Origin: Furfurilactobacillus curtus
GTDB lineage: Bacteria; Bacillota; Bacilli; Lactobacillales; Lactobacillaceae
Reading direction: 5' to 3'
Assembly: GCF_045862785.1 (NCBI RefSeq)
Contig: NZ_BQXO01000001.1
Coordinates: forward strand, 496,001-560,000
Length of the DNA: 64,000 nt
The translations under genes and the position numbers were made by a program. This document shows positions 54,392 to 63,069 of this stretch, piece by piece. Below the pieces are notes generated by a model. The model ran no database searches, was not told the DNA's origin, and saw only the letters and a program-made list of their open reading frames with translations. Each line of letters starts with the position of its first letter. The stretch's first letter is position 1.

Positions 54392-55000
54392 CTATTTTTG
54401 TAATTGATCAATCGCCGTTTTGGCAGACACAAGCTGATCATGAGCTACTTTCATCGCAATCATAGGCTTAACATCACTCCCTTTGATTGTTTTCACTTTA
54501 CGATTAACTTGATAGCGTTGCGGCTGACCATCAGGAGCAAAAACGAGCTTGCTATTAAAGTCTTTCCCACTTTGGTGATAGTTTGCGGGTTTGTGGGCCG
54601 CTTGATCCGCTTTGGTTTTATAAACGATCGTGGCGGTGGTCAGTGGCGTTAATTCCAACTGATTCCCTTTCTTCAAGCTCACGGTCCCATCAGTCACTTG
54701 CTCTTGAATTCCAGAAATACCTAAAGGTGTCGTCACGCGCTGTACATAGCGACCATCTTTCGAGAAGGTAATGCTTAACCGGTTGGTCAAAACTTTATGT
54801 TTGCCTAGGGTACTCGTCCGTTTAAACGTACCTCGATAATTTTTATCCTGCCAAAATGATTTTGCTGAAGTTGCGTCAGCCTTTTTGTGGTGCTTTGCCT
54901 GTGCGTTAGTCGTCCCAACCACCATTAACATACCAATCATGGCGACTAGCACCAGAGATATGTAATGCTGCCAACCCCTTGCTTGTTGTTTAAACATCAT
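54392..55000 (-). CDS. Secreted protein of unknown function
   Basis: 202 aa. A signal peptide spans about residues 1-35 (ISLVLVAMIGMLMVVGTTNA) with likely cleavage after AQA. The mature part is Lys- and Thr-rich, beta-strand-like (YRGTFKRTSTLGKHKVLTN, LSITFSKDGRYVQRV). No membrane anchor or lipobox is present. RBS GGAGGG. It resembles short secreted lipocalin-like or DUF proteins of lactobacilli, but no family is recognised. Confidence 0.7.
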   Translation of the reverse strand: MMFKQQARGWQHYISLVLVAMIGMLMVVGTTNAQAKHHKKADATSAKSFWQDKNYRGTFKRTSTLGKHKVLTNRLSITFSKDGRYVQRVTTPLGISGIQEQVTDGTVSLKKGNQLELTPLTTATIVYKTKADQAAHKPANYHQSGKDFNSKLVFAPDGQPQRYQVNRKVKTIKGSDVKPMIAMKVAHDQLVSAKTAIDQLQK

Positions 55001-55196
55001 AAATTCCCTCCAGAATCTAGTTGAGTGTTTAGCACTCTGTTGTTTATTATGCCAAAGAAGGACTCACTTTGCAGGTGACTGTCAGCATCAGAATAGTTTT
55101 TGTATGCCACAAGATGCCTAATTATATCGATTTACCAGCAAATATTTAACTATGTTTACAAATATATGACAAACATTAATTACGTCGACGATGTAC

Positions 55197-55225
55197 AAAA
55201 AAACCTGACTTTAAAATAAGTCAGG
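55197..55225 (-). terminator. Terminator after the HdeD-like gene
   Basis: Minus-strand CCTGACTT-loop-AAGTCAGG followed by TTTTTTT. Confidence 0.85.
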
Positions 55226-55244
55226 CGCTCAACTAATTATTTTT

Positions 55245-55772
55245 CTAAAATGCCCGCATAATGTGATAGGCCCCATAGACCAACAGATATAGACTAACTA
55301 ATGTGGCCAATGTTAAAGCGGAAACTACCGGTTTGAATAACAATAGAAAGCCCAAAATGATCCCAACTATGTCGAGGATCACGCTAATCCAAAAGTAATT
55401 CTTGTCAAAAGTTCGTAAGAGACTGGCCGTAATCAGTCCAGCTAACGAGTCGAAAATAAACCAAACGGCGAAAAAGTATGGCAATATGCGCATACCAATA
55501 CCTAAGTGAAGGATTAAAAAAGCCCCAATCACAATATCAATAATGCCACTAACCAGCAGCCAGATGGGTGCGCGACCCAGTAATCGACGAACATCATCAT
55601 GAAACCACACTTGATAAATACCCGCCACGAGTGCAACGATTCCAAACATGACAACGATGGCTAATAAGCTTGAAGCCGGATTAAAAAAGGTCATCAAGCC
55701 GGCAATGACGAACAAGATCCCTAAAGCAAAACTGTACCAGTCGAACATTCGACGCGTTGAATTCCAGTTCAT
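55245..55772 (-). CDS. HdeD-like membrane protein (DUF308)
   Basis: 175 aa with six hydrophobic segments in three pairs, each preceded by a repeat such as LGILFVIAGLMTFFNP and LVSGIIDIVIGAFLILH, as in the HdeD/DUF308 family. HdeD is linked to acid resistance in enterobacteria; the role here is inferred only. RBS AAGGAG precedes the ATG. Confidence 0.85.
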   Translation of the reverse strand: MNWNSTRRMFDWYSFALGILFVIAGLMTFFNPASSLLAIVVMFGIVALVAGIYQVWFHDDVRRLLGRAPIWLLVSGIIDIVIGAFLILHLGIGMRILPYFFAVWFIFDSLAGLITASLLRTFDKNYFWISVILDIVGIILGFLLLFKPVVSALTLATLVSLYLLVYGAYHIMRAF

Positions 55773-56075
55773 TTAAAAGACTCCTTATTGTGGTGAGCTT
55801 CAATTGCCCGCGACCACTTCGTTTTTAAATGCCTCATCCCTTTGCGGGTTACTTATGGCCAGTCTACCATGATGGCCGAGTACAACCAACTGTTTGCGCA
55901 CAATTTGGCAATTTCCTGTTGTCAACGTCACTCACTAAAAGATAATTTACAATCAAGTTCGAATAAATCCGTTCATCGAAGTTTCAGCGACTGGTCTTGT
56001 CGATTCACTCGGTTAAAGCATCAAGATTGATCCAAAGCAGACTAAAAATGGCTGAGTCTTGTAACTGAGCGAAGT
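55773..56075. other. Intergenic region between HdeD-like gene and metI
   Basis: About 303 bp. No gene, clear terminator or repeat is seen. Confidence 0.5.
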
Positions 56076-56774
56076 TTAACGATGATCTGTCCGCCGGGCA
56101 AACCAGTCACCCACGATTTGAACTAAGAAAACGATGACCAAAATGATGATCATGGCCATAACGGTAATATCATTTTCAAATCGGTCATAACCAATGCTAA
56201 TTGCCGTGTTCCCTAAACCACCGCCGCCGATGGCACCTGCCATGGCAGTCAGTCCAATCAGCGAAATAATTGTCACGACAGAAGTCCGAATGAGATCTGG
56301 CAATGCCTCGCGCAGATACACGCGAAAGATAATTTGCATGGGCGAAGCACCCACTGCTTCAGCCGCTTCAATAATCCCTCGATCAACATCAAATAAAGCA
56401 TTTTGAACTTGCCGAGCATAAAATGGCGCACACCCAATCGTTAGTGGAACGAGCGCCGCAGTGGTTCCAATTGATGTCCCGACAATCAGTCGTGTAAACG
56501 GTGCAATCACTGCTAACAAAATAATGAATGGAATGGATCGAAAAATATTGACCAATTTATCGAGAATCCAGTAAATGCTGGGATTAGCAAGGATGCCTCC
56601 TGGAGCAGTCACAACTAGAATAATTCCCATCAATAATCCTAAAATGCCAGCAACTAGACCGGAAACCAACGTCATGTAAATAGTTTCCCAAGTCGATTGA
56701 ATGAAAACGTCTTTATTTGCGATCACATTTGGCATCAATGACGTCCAGAACCCGCTTGCAATTAATGTATTCAT
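56076..56774 (-). CDS. metI: Methionine ABC transporter permease
   Basis: 232 aa, five to six helices. The family loop EAAEAVGASPMQIIFRVYLR couples to MetN. FRSIPFIILLAVIAPFTRLI and AGAIGGGGLGNTAISIGYDR are also MetI-specific. Its ATG overlaps the metN stop by 4 bp. It is the last gene of metQ-metN-metI. Confidence 0.96.
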   Translation of the reverse strand: MNTLIASGFWTSLMPNVIANKDVFIQSTWETIYMTLVSGLVAGILGLLMGIILVVTAPGGILANPSIYWILDKLVNIFRSIPFIILLAVIAPFTRLIVGTSIGTTAALVPLTIGCAPFYARQVQNALFDVDRGIIEAAEAVGASPMQIIFRVYLREALPDLIRTSVVTIISLIGLTAMAGAIGGGGLGNTAISIGYDRFENDITVMAMIIILVIVFLVQIVGDWFARRTDHR

Positions 56775-57880
56775 GCGTCACCCTCCCCGCGATTTGCTTT
56801 GGCCGCTTTGTTAGCCAATTCCGCTCGATATTTCGGCACATCAATGACACGAACGTGAACGCCTTGCCCTTTAACATAAGCCAACGCATCGTCAACTGCA
56901 GTCCCGCTTAAGACTAAGCCTAACGTACCGACCGGCGTTTTCTGTAGAATCTCGACGTTTCCAAAAAGGATATTCGGGGTGACTTTAAATTGCTCGTACA
57001 ACTGCGCAATTAAGGGATCATCAGTCGAAGCCCCAGCATATGAAAGGACAACTAATCGTTCATCAACGCCCAGTTGCTGAATCCGTGGTTGTGAGACGAC
57101 ATTTGCCAGTGCCGAATCAACCTGCGTTGATGTTTCGATAAATTCTTGCGTTAGCTGTTCTTTCGGATTTGAAAAAATCGTCAATAAATCGCCACGCTCA
57201 ATAATTTCACCACTTTGCATCACCGCGACTCGATTACAGATAGCTTTCACTGCCTGCATTTCATGTGTAATTAGCACTACTGTTAAGCCTAAGGTTTCAT
57301 TTAGCCGCTTTAATAAAGCTAAAATAGAACCGGTAGTTTTGGGATCCAACGCAGAAGTTGCCTCGTCAGAAATTAAAATTTCTGGATCATTTGCCAAAGC
57401 ACGTGCAATGGCGACCCGTTGCTTTTGACCACCAGACAACTGTGCCGGATAGTCATTCTTCTTATCAGACAAACCTACTAACGCCAATAATTCATCAACT
57501 TTATCCAGTTGCTGCTGTTTGCTTAACGTCGTTCCCAACAATAGTGGAAAACGGACATTGTCGCCAATCGTTCTTTCATTCATCAAATTAAAATGTTGAA
57601 AGATCATGCCAATCTTCGTCCGCGCTTGACGTAAAGCCTTGCCATGCAACTGGTCAAGCCGCTGGCCATTAACAGTGACCGTGCCATTGGTCTGTAGTTG
57701 AAGTTGATTGATCACACGGACCAACGTACTTTTACCAGCGCCTGAATAGCCCACAATACCGTAAATATCGCCCTTATTAACGGTCAGGTCAACCTGCTTA
57801 ACGGCTGAAACCGTTCGATCAGCCTCTTTAAATGTCACATCGATCCCGCTTAGTTCGATCATCGGGGTTGCTTCTGCCAT
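56771..57880 (-). CDS. metN: Methionine ABC transporter ATPase
   Basis: 369 aa. Walker A GYSGAGKSTLVR, signature LSGGQKQRVAIA and Walker B ILISDEATSALDP are intact. The C-terminal 90 residues form a NIL/ACT-like domain that senses methionine (trans-inhibition). RBS AAAGGAT. Part of the metQNI operon. Confidence 0.96.
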   Translation of the reverse strand: MAEATPMIELSGIDVTFKEADRTVSAVKQVDLTVNKGDIYGIVGYSGAGKSTLVRVINQLQLQTNGTVTVNGQRLDQLHGKALRQARTKIGMIFQHFNLMNERTIGDNVRFPLLLGTTLSKQQQLDKVDELLALVGLSDKKNDYPAQLSGGQKQRVAIARALANDPEILISDEATSALDPKTTGSILALLKRLNETLGLTVVLITHEMQAVKAICNRVAVMQSGEIIERGDLLTIFSNPKEQLTQEFIETSTQVDSALANVVSQPRIQQLGVDERLVVLSYAGASTDDPLIAQLYEQFKVTPNILFGNVEILQKTPVGTLGLVLSGTAVDDALAYVKGQGVHVRVIDVPKYRAELANKAAKANRGEGDA

Positions 57881-57986
57881 AATTCATATCCTTTCTCGTT
57901 AAACAAACACTAATTTAAAAAGTTTTTCGCTTGTTCTATGTAGGCCAAACCGATATCGTAGGTCCGGCTTGGCGATTAATTAAAAA

Positions 57987-58820
57987 TTATTTGGCAATCT
58001 TCAAATTCCATGCTGGCAACTCGGTGCCATGGAAGTCTTTTTGAATAAGCTTAGCATTCCGTTCGCTCTGGTAAGCCTTAACGATTTCTTTAATTGCTCG
58101 CTTATTTTTATCTGCTTTGCGCGCAGCAATGATATTGATGTAAGGCTTAACGTTCTGATCAATCTTTTCAGCGTAAACCGCATGCTTGATGTTCAATCCT
58201 GCATCAACCGCAAATGTATTGTTGACAACGGCGGCAGTGACGGAATCTAATGAACGCGGTGTTTGATCAGCAGCAACCGCCGTGATTTTTAATGACTTAG
58301 GATTACTAGTAATATCTTTAGTCGTTGGTAGTTTTGTGTGGTTTAACTTGATCAAGCCGGCATTCTTCAATAGGTTTAAGGCCCGGCCTTCATTCGTTGC
58401 GTCATTCGGGATCACAATTGAATCGCCTTTTTTAAACGCACTGATCTTCTTAATCTTTTTGCTAAACAAGCCTAAAGGTGCAACAACAGTCTTGCCCACT
58501 GAGGTAATGTCTGTCTTGTGCGCCTTGTTCCATTGATCCAAGAAATAGTAGTGCTGAAAGGCATTAATATCAATTTGCTTGTCATTTAGGGCTTGGTTGG
58601 GCTGGGTGTAATCTGTGAATGTCACAATTTTTAAATTAATCCCATCCTTTTTAACTTTGCTGGCAATCGGCTTCCAAATCTTTTCATCGTCAGTTCCGAC
58701 GATGCCCACTTTAATGGTCGTCGTTTGCTTACTAGTTGATTTCCCACAACCAGCTAGAACCAAAATAAGTGCAAAAACCGCTGTTAAACTTAATAATACC
58801 CGTTTTGCCTTTTTATTCAT
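57987..58820 (-). CDS. metQ: Methionine-binding lipoprotein
   Basis: 277 aa NlpA/MetQ-family lipoprotein. The signal peptide ends at lipobox LAGC (Cys25). The mature protein has TTIKVGIVGTDDEKIWKPIA and later IVIPNDATNEGRALNLL, typical of D/L-methionine binders. ATG at 58820 follows GAGGAGG; the frame upstream to 58838 is rejected. It is the first gene of the operon, controlled by a Met T-box. Confidence 0.95.
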   Translation of the reverse strand: MNKKAKRVLLSLTAVFALILVLAGCGKSTSKQTTTIKVGIVGTDDEKIWKPIASKVKKDGINLKIVTFTDYTQPNQALNDKQIDINAFQHYYFLDQWNKAHKTDITSVGKTVVAPLGLFSKKIKKISAFKKGDSIVIPNDATNEGRALNLLKNAGLIKLNHTKLPTTKDITSNPKSLKITAVAADQTPRSLDSVTAAVVNNTFAVDAGLNIKHAVYAEKIDQNVKPYINIIAARKADKNKRAIKEIVKAYQSERNAKLIQKDFHGTELPAWNLKIAK

Positions 58821-58909
58821 CACACTGTTCCTCCTCAATTTTCACTTAAATTAAAATCAATCATGACGTTAATGACCACTTCATTAAGACAACCGATGAT
58901 GACTTGCCG

Positions 58910-59226
58910 ACTAAAAAAGCTCGCTTCTAATCAAATTGATTAGAAGCGAGCAGCCCGCGTTACCATTCTAAATTCAGACTAAATTCACATTTAGTCTCTC
59001 ACCAACCGACGCCTCCTGGGGGTCTAGAACTCCCCAGTTGGTTAAGGTGTGCGCGATAATGGGCGCCAAGTCATTTTCATCTTACGCAACGCGCTCGATG
59101 AAACCAATCACAGGCCATGTTCGTCTTTGCGCCACTCGCCTGTTTTCAGCAACTCAGGCTTTCTGGATAGCTTTACAAAGGCTACTCTCCTGTTCGTATT
59201 GTTTCGGTTTCATGAAATTAACTAAG
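58910..59226 (-). promoter_or_regulatory. Methionine T-box leader of metQNI
   Basis: Minus-strand T-box TGGTAACGCGGGC (about 58953-58965), followed by terminator stem CTCGCTTCTAATCAA/TTGATTAGAAGCGAG and TTTTTTA. The 5' part starts AGGAGAGTAGC. A specifier ATG (methionine) lies at 59116-59118 in GACGAACATGGCC. Uncharged tRNA-Met should switch transport on. Confidence 0.92.
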
Positions 59227-59255
59227 ATAGTAGCGCATTGAAAATCACCTGTCAA
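59227..59255 (-). promoter_or_regulatory. Promoter of the metQNI T-box transcript
   Basis: TTGACA, 17-bp spacer, TACTAT on the minus strand, close to consensus. Confidence 0.88.
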
Positions 59256-59313
59256 TGAGAAAGTTGAGAAAATCATGAGACTAATTTTTGGTTTCTCATT
59301 AAAATAATTATTT

Positions 59314-60303
59314 TTATCGGTCAAGAATTGTATTGATCTGGGCTAATTCATCATCTGTAAAGCTCATTTGATCGACTGCTTTCAGATTGTTCAATAAATG
59401 GTCGATGTGACTAGCCCCGATCACAACGCTGGCCACGACATCGTCATGCAATAACCAGGCCAACGCCATTTGCGCAAGGGTTTGCCCCCGGTCGCTAGCA
59501 ACTTGATTCAAATCATTGAGCTTCTTTACTAACCTATCCGTGCCTTGATCCAAGGCCCATTGATTACTCCAATGAATCGGCATGTCATCAGGAATTCCTT
59601 GCAAGTATCGATCCGTGAGCAATCCTTCCGCAAGCGGACCATACGCAACCAAGCCCCGTTGATCATTTCGTAACACATCTAATAAGCCGTCTGTTTCAAC
59701 AGTTCGGTTGATCATATTGTAACTGCTCTGATTCACCACAAATGGTGTGTGATGAGCCTTAAACAACTTCGTGATCGCCGCGGTTTGTTTTGCATCAAAA
59801 TTAGAGATGCCGACATACAATGTTTTACCTTGCCGTACCATCAGATCCAATGTTTCAACCTGTTCCTCTAATGAAGTCTTGGGATCGAAACGATGCATAT
59901 AAAAGACATCGACGTAGTCCAGATGCATGCGTTTCAATGAAAGATCCAACGCGTTCATCAGCGTTTTCCGTGATGAAAATTCACCATACGGTCCAGGCCA
60001 CATGTGGAAACCAGCTTTGGTTGTAATGACCAACTCATTTCGATAAGGCTTCAAATCTTGCTCAAAAACTCGGCCAAACGTTTCTTCAGCTGATCCATTA
60101 CTGGGTCCGTAGTTTGAGGCGTTATCAAAGCTAAAAATGCCTTGATCAAAAGCCGACAAAATCAATTCTCGACTATTGGCATATGGTTGTTGATCGCCTA
60201 AGTTACGCCAAAGTCCAAAACTGATGGCAGGCAACATAAACCCAGTATCTGCAACCCGTCGAACGGGCATTTTGTTATAACGTTGTTCATCTGCTTGATA
60301 CAT
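59314..60303 (-). CDS. Aldo/keto reductase (YghZ-like)
   Basis: 329 aa TIM-barrel NADPH-dependent reductase. Catalytic Asp and Tyr lie in FSFDNASNYGPSNGSAEETF, and His in DVFYMHRFDP. The N-terminal FMLPAISFGLWRNLGDQ and YGPSNGSAEETFG patterns match the YghZ/GpR (L-glyceraldehyde 3-phosphate reductase) subfamily. ATG at 60303 is 7 bp after GGGGGAG. It is monocistronic; the true substrate is unknown. Confidence 0.9.
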   Translation of the reverse strand: MYQADEQRYNKMPVRRVADTGFMLPAISFGLWRNLGDQQPYANSRELILSAFDQGIFSFDNASNYGPSNGSAEETFGRVFEQDLKPYRNELVITTKAGFHMWPGPYGEFSSRKTLMNALDLSLKRMHLDYVDVFYMHRFDPKTSLEEQVETLDLMVRQGKTLYVGISNFDAKQTAAITKLFKAHHTPFVVNQSSYNMINRTVETDGLLDVLRNDQRGLVAYGPLAEGLLTDRYLQGIPDDMPIHWSNQWALDQGTDRLVKKLNDLNQVASDRGQTLAQMALAWLLHDDVVASVVIGASHIDHLLNNLKAVDQMSFTDDELAQINTILDR

Positions 60304-60501
60304 CTTATTACTCCCCCTTCGCCACTGTGCTGTCAATTGCTGACAAAATCTTAACTAATCAATTCAATTATTTATTTTAGCTCATTTTAAAGATGAAAAC
60401 GAGTGGTTGATTTCCGCGCCGATGGGTTATCAGGCGCGTAGGGATTTATTTAGACAAGTTAAGGTAAAAAAATGTTTATAACGTTTTTTTGAAACTCCAA
60501 T

Positions 60502-60537
60502 AAAAAAAACGCGCTAAATCCTGATTGGATTTGCGCG
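60502..60537 (-). terminator. Terminator of prs
   Basis: Minus-strand CGCGCAAATCC-aatca-GGATTTAGCGCG followed by TTTTTTTT. Confidence 0.85.
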
Positions 60538-60570
60538 AATCTCTTCAATTACCGATGTAAATCACAACCC

Positions 60571-61557
60571 TCACCGTAATTTCACATCGGGATTTTGTTT
60601 ACTGATAAAAAGTTCGTCAACGGGCTGATTATTATGGATCCGCATAATGGCTTCCCCCATCAGATCAGCGACTGAAATCACAACAAGCTTATCAAACGCC
60701 TTTTCAACTGGCACCCCAATTGAATCCGTCACAATCACTCGATCTAGCTGTGAATTAGCCAAAGTGGCCGCCGCATTGCCTGAAAAGATCGGGTGTGTGG
60801 CCACCGCATATGTGTGTTTAGCACCGCCGGATTTTAAAATATTGGCGGACAAAGCCATCCGATCCGCCGTATCGATCATGTCATCGATGATAATCGCATT
60901 TTTGTCTTGGACATCACCAATAATAGAGTCAGGTTCTGGATCAAATTTATCTTCAGAGCGATTATCAATGATCGCAATGGGAGCCTTTAACAATTCTGCA
61001 AAATTGCGAGCCCGTGACACGCCGGCATGATCAGGGGCGACAACCACCACATTATCTAATAAATCATGAGTATAGAAATATTTTGCCAATAATGGTGCTG
61101 CTAACAAATGGTCCACCGGAATGTTAAAGAAGCCTTGGACCTGTTCGGCATGTAGATCAAGGGTCAACACGCGATCTACGCCATCGATTTCCAAAAAATT
61201 AGCGACCAACTTAGCCGTAATTGGTTCTCGAGAGCGAGCCTTGCGATCGGCGCGTGCATAACCATAATAAGGCAAGACCACATTAATTTGTCCTGCACTA
61301 GCCCGACGTAATGCATCCACCATGATCATTACTTGCATAAAGGAACTGTTGACTGGATCACTAACGGATTGGATGACGTACGCTTCACAACCTCTAACAC
61401 TTTCGTCAATACTGATCGCAATTTCACCATCGGCAAATGTGCTGATCGTCGCAGGGCTTAACGGAATATCGATTGAGGCTGCAATTTTTTCAGCCAACGC
61501 GCGGTTTGTGTTTAATGCAAATAGTTTAATATCACCATTGGTGTGTTGTTCGCTCAT
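60571..61557 (-). CDS. prs: Ribose-phosphate pyrophosphokinase
   Basis: 328 aa class I PRPP synthetase. FADGEIAISIDESVRG, the histidine in DLHAEQVQGFF, and the PRPP loop IIIDDMIDTADRMALSA are present. It makes PRPP from ribose 5-phosphate, which connects with the ribose and deo genes. The ATG at 61557 follows GGAGG. Many lactobacilli carry two prs genes; which one this is cannot be told. Confidence 0.95.
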   Translation of the reverse strand: MSEQHTNGDIKLFALNTNRALAEKIAASIDIPLSPATISTFADGEIAISIDESVRGCEAYVIQSVSDPVNSSFMQVMIMVDALRRASAGQINVVLPYYGYARADRKARSREPITAKLVANFLEIDGVDRVLTLDLHAEQVQGFFNIPVDHLLAAPLLAKYFYTHDLLDNVVVVAPDHAGVSRARNFAELLKAPIAIIDNRSEDKFDPEPDSIIGDVQDKNAIIIDDMIDTADRMALSANILKSGGAKHTYAVATHPIFSGNAAATLANSQLDRVIVTDSIGVPVEKAFDKLVVISVADLMGEAIMRIHNNQPVDELFISKQNPDVKLR

Positions 61558-61596
61558 GATTGCCTCCACTGCTTTTGTTCAATATGCCTATTATCG

Positions 61597-61625
61597 CAAA
61601 AAAAACCGAGGGTGAACACCCCCCC
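61597..61625 (-). terminator. Possible terminator after the MFS gene
   Basis: Minus-strand GGGTG-TT-CACCC followed by a T8 run; the stem is short. Confidence 0.45.
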
Positions 61626-61659
61626 AGAGCGTGAGTAAGACTGGTTTGAGTCCGAGCAA

Positions 61660-61757
61660 CAACTGGAAATCATGGACGAGTGGGCTTCACCCGGTAGTGA
61701 TTGCTAGTTGTGCACAGTCTTCAGTGATGGCGAACACGTTTACATTAGAGCGTGAGT
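61660..61757. repeat. Degenerate intergenic repeat, copy 2
   Basis: Matches the element at 37,886-37,985, sharing GCACAGTCTTCAGT at 61712-61725. AGAGCGTGAGT occurs at 61626-61636 and again at 61747-61757, as direct repeats. Confidence 0.5.
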
Positions 61758-61784
61758 CACGCCACCTGCGCCCGAGCTCACCGA

Positions 61785-63050
61785 TTAATCCTCACGACCC
61801 GGTGCGCCAATTCGTTGGAGGACCCTGTTGAAGTACCAGGCGACGACGATTAAGACCAGTCCACTAGCCATGAAGATCCATTTGATCGCAACCACGTCCG
61901 CTAAGGGACCAAAGAATAACATGGCAATAGGATAAATGCCTGTCGAGACAATTTGAAAAATTGAGAAAACCCGGCCCATCATGTTGGGTGTGACCGCTTC
62001 TTGAATCAGGATATTGCTAGTGGCAGTGATAATCGGCATCGCAATGCCACTGATAAACATGAAGAACAGATACCAAGCGAATGGTCGTGCAATGCCCATT
62101 GCCGCAAAGGCTACGCCAGAAACGCCTAATGCGACGGCAATGATTCGAATTTTATGGGGTAATTGGTGGTGGCTACTGATCCAAATACCCCCAAGCGTGG
62201 CTCCTGCCGTCCATAACAATTCGTTTAACGTCAGCAACATGACCTTGCTGCCAAAGGTTTGCTTCACAAATAATGTCGATAACTGTGAACTTGGCGCAAT
62301 CAACACAAAGGATAAGGCGATTAGGATCATAAACCAGCGCATGAAACCATGTGCAAACGTGAAGCGTAGGCCGCTGCCAATTTCAGCCAAGGTAGATGTT
62401 ACCATCCCTGCGCTATTTTTCTGAAAGGCCACCACACTGGGCGCAATTCGAATTCCAGCTAGTAGCAGTAAACCAATCGAGGCCGTGACAACATCGACGA
62501 CGAAAATGAAGATAATCCCCAAACGACTTAAAATAAGCCCCGACACAATTGGAGTAATGAGTAGTAAGCCGGCGTTGATTAACTGATTTAACCCATTCAT
62601 CCGCGTCAGTTGAGCTCGCGGCGCTAACTGCGGTAATAAAGCGTTCCCAACCGGCATCTCAACCCCGGTGCCTAACGAACGAACGGCTGCAATTAGAAGC
62701 AACAACCACAAATCGCGCCACCCAAAATAAAACATCAAAGCGATGCCCAACGTCACCACCGTAACCATGCCAGTTGCCCACATTAATAAATTACGTCGAT
62801 TACAACGATCAGCCCACACGCCGGCCCACAAAGAGACCAAAATTTGCGGTAAACTCTGGGCCAATGTAGCCAACATCATCCACGTTCCTGATGAAGCCTT
62901 CAAGGCAATGTACCACAGGATTGCAAAGAAAACTGAAGAGGAACCAAACAGAAAAAAGTTTTGCGCCGCTAAAAATAAACCGGTATTCACCCGCCAGTGC
63001 TCAGCAATGGCGGTATCTTGTTGTGCTGCGGTTGTTGCATTCTGTGCCAT
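61785..63050 (-). CDS. MFS transporter, EntS-like
   Basis: 421 aa, 12 helices. The N-terminal FLAAQNFFLFGSSSVFFAIL and the loop WAGVWADRCNRRNLLMW (MFS motif A) indicate a drug/enterobactin-type exporter. ATG at 63050 follows GGGGAGAGG. It lies 20 bp after the recD2 stop, possibly cotranscribed. The substrate is unknown. Confidence 0.88.
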   Translation of the reverse strand: MAQNATTAAQQDTAIAEHWRVNTGLFLAAQNFFLFGSSSVFFAILWYIALKASSGTWMMLATLAQSLPQILVSLWAGVWADRCNRRNLLMWATGMVTVVTLGIALMFYFGWRDLWLLLLIAAVRSLGTGVEMPVGNALLPQLAPRAQLTRMNGLNQLINAGLLLITPIVSGLILSRLGIIFIFVVDVVTASIGLLLLAGIRIAPSVVAFQKNSAGMVTSTLAEIGSGLRFTFAHGFMRWFMILIALSFVLIAPSSQLSTLFVKQTFGSKVMLLTLNELLWTAGATLGGIWISSHHQLPHKIRIIAVALGVSGVAFAAMGIARPFAWYLFFMFISGIAMPIITATSNILIQEAVTPNMMGRVFSIFQIVSTGIYPIAMLFFGPLADVVAIKWIFMASGLVLIVVAWYFNRVLQRIGAPGRED

Positions 63051-63069
63051 CTGCCTCTCCCCTCGGTTT

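Noticed and set aside
60647..61030. 127 aa plus-strand frame inside prs
   Set aside because: Antisense shadow of prs.
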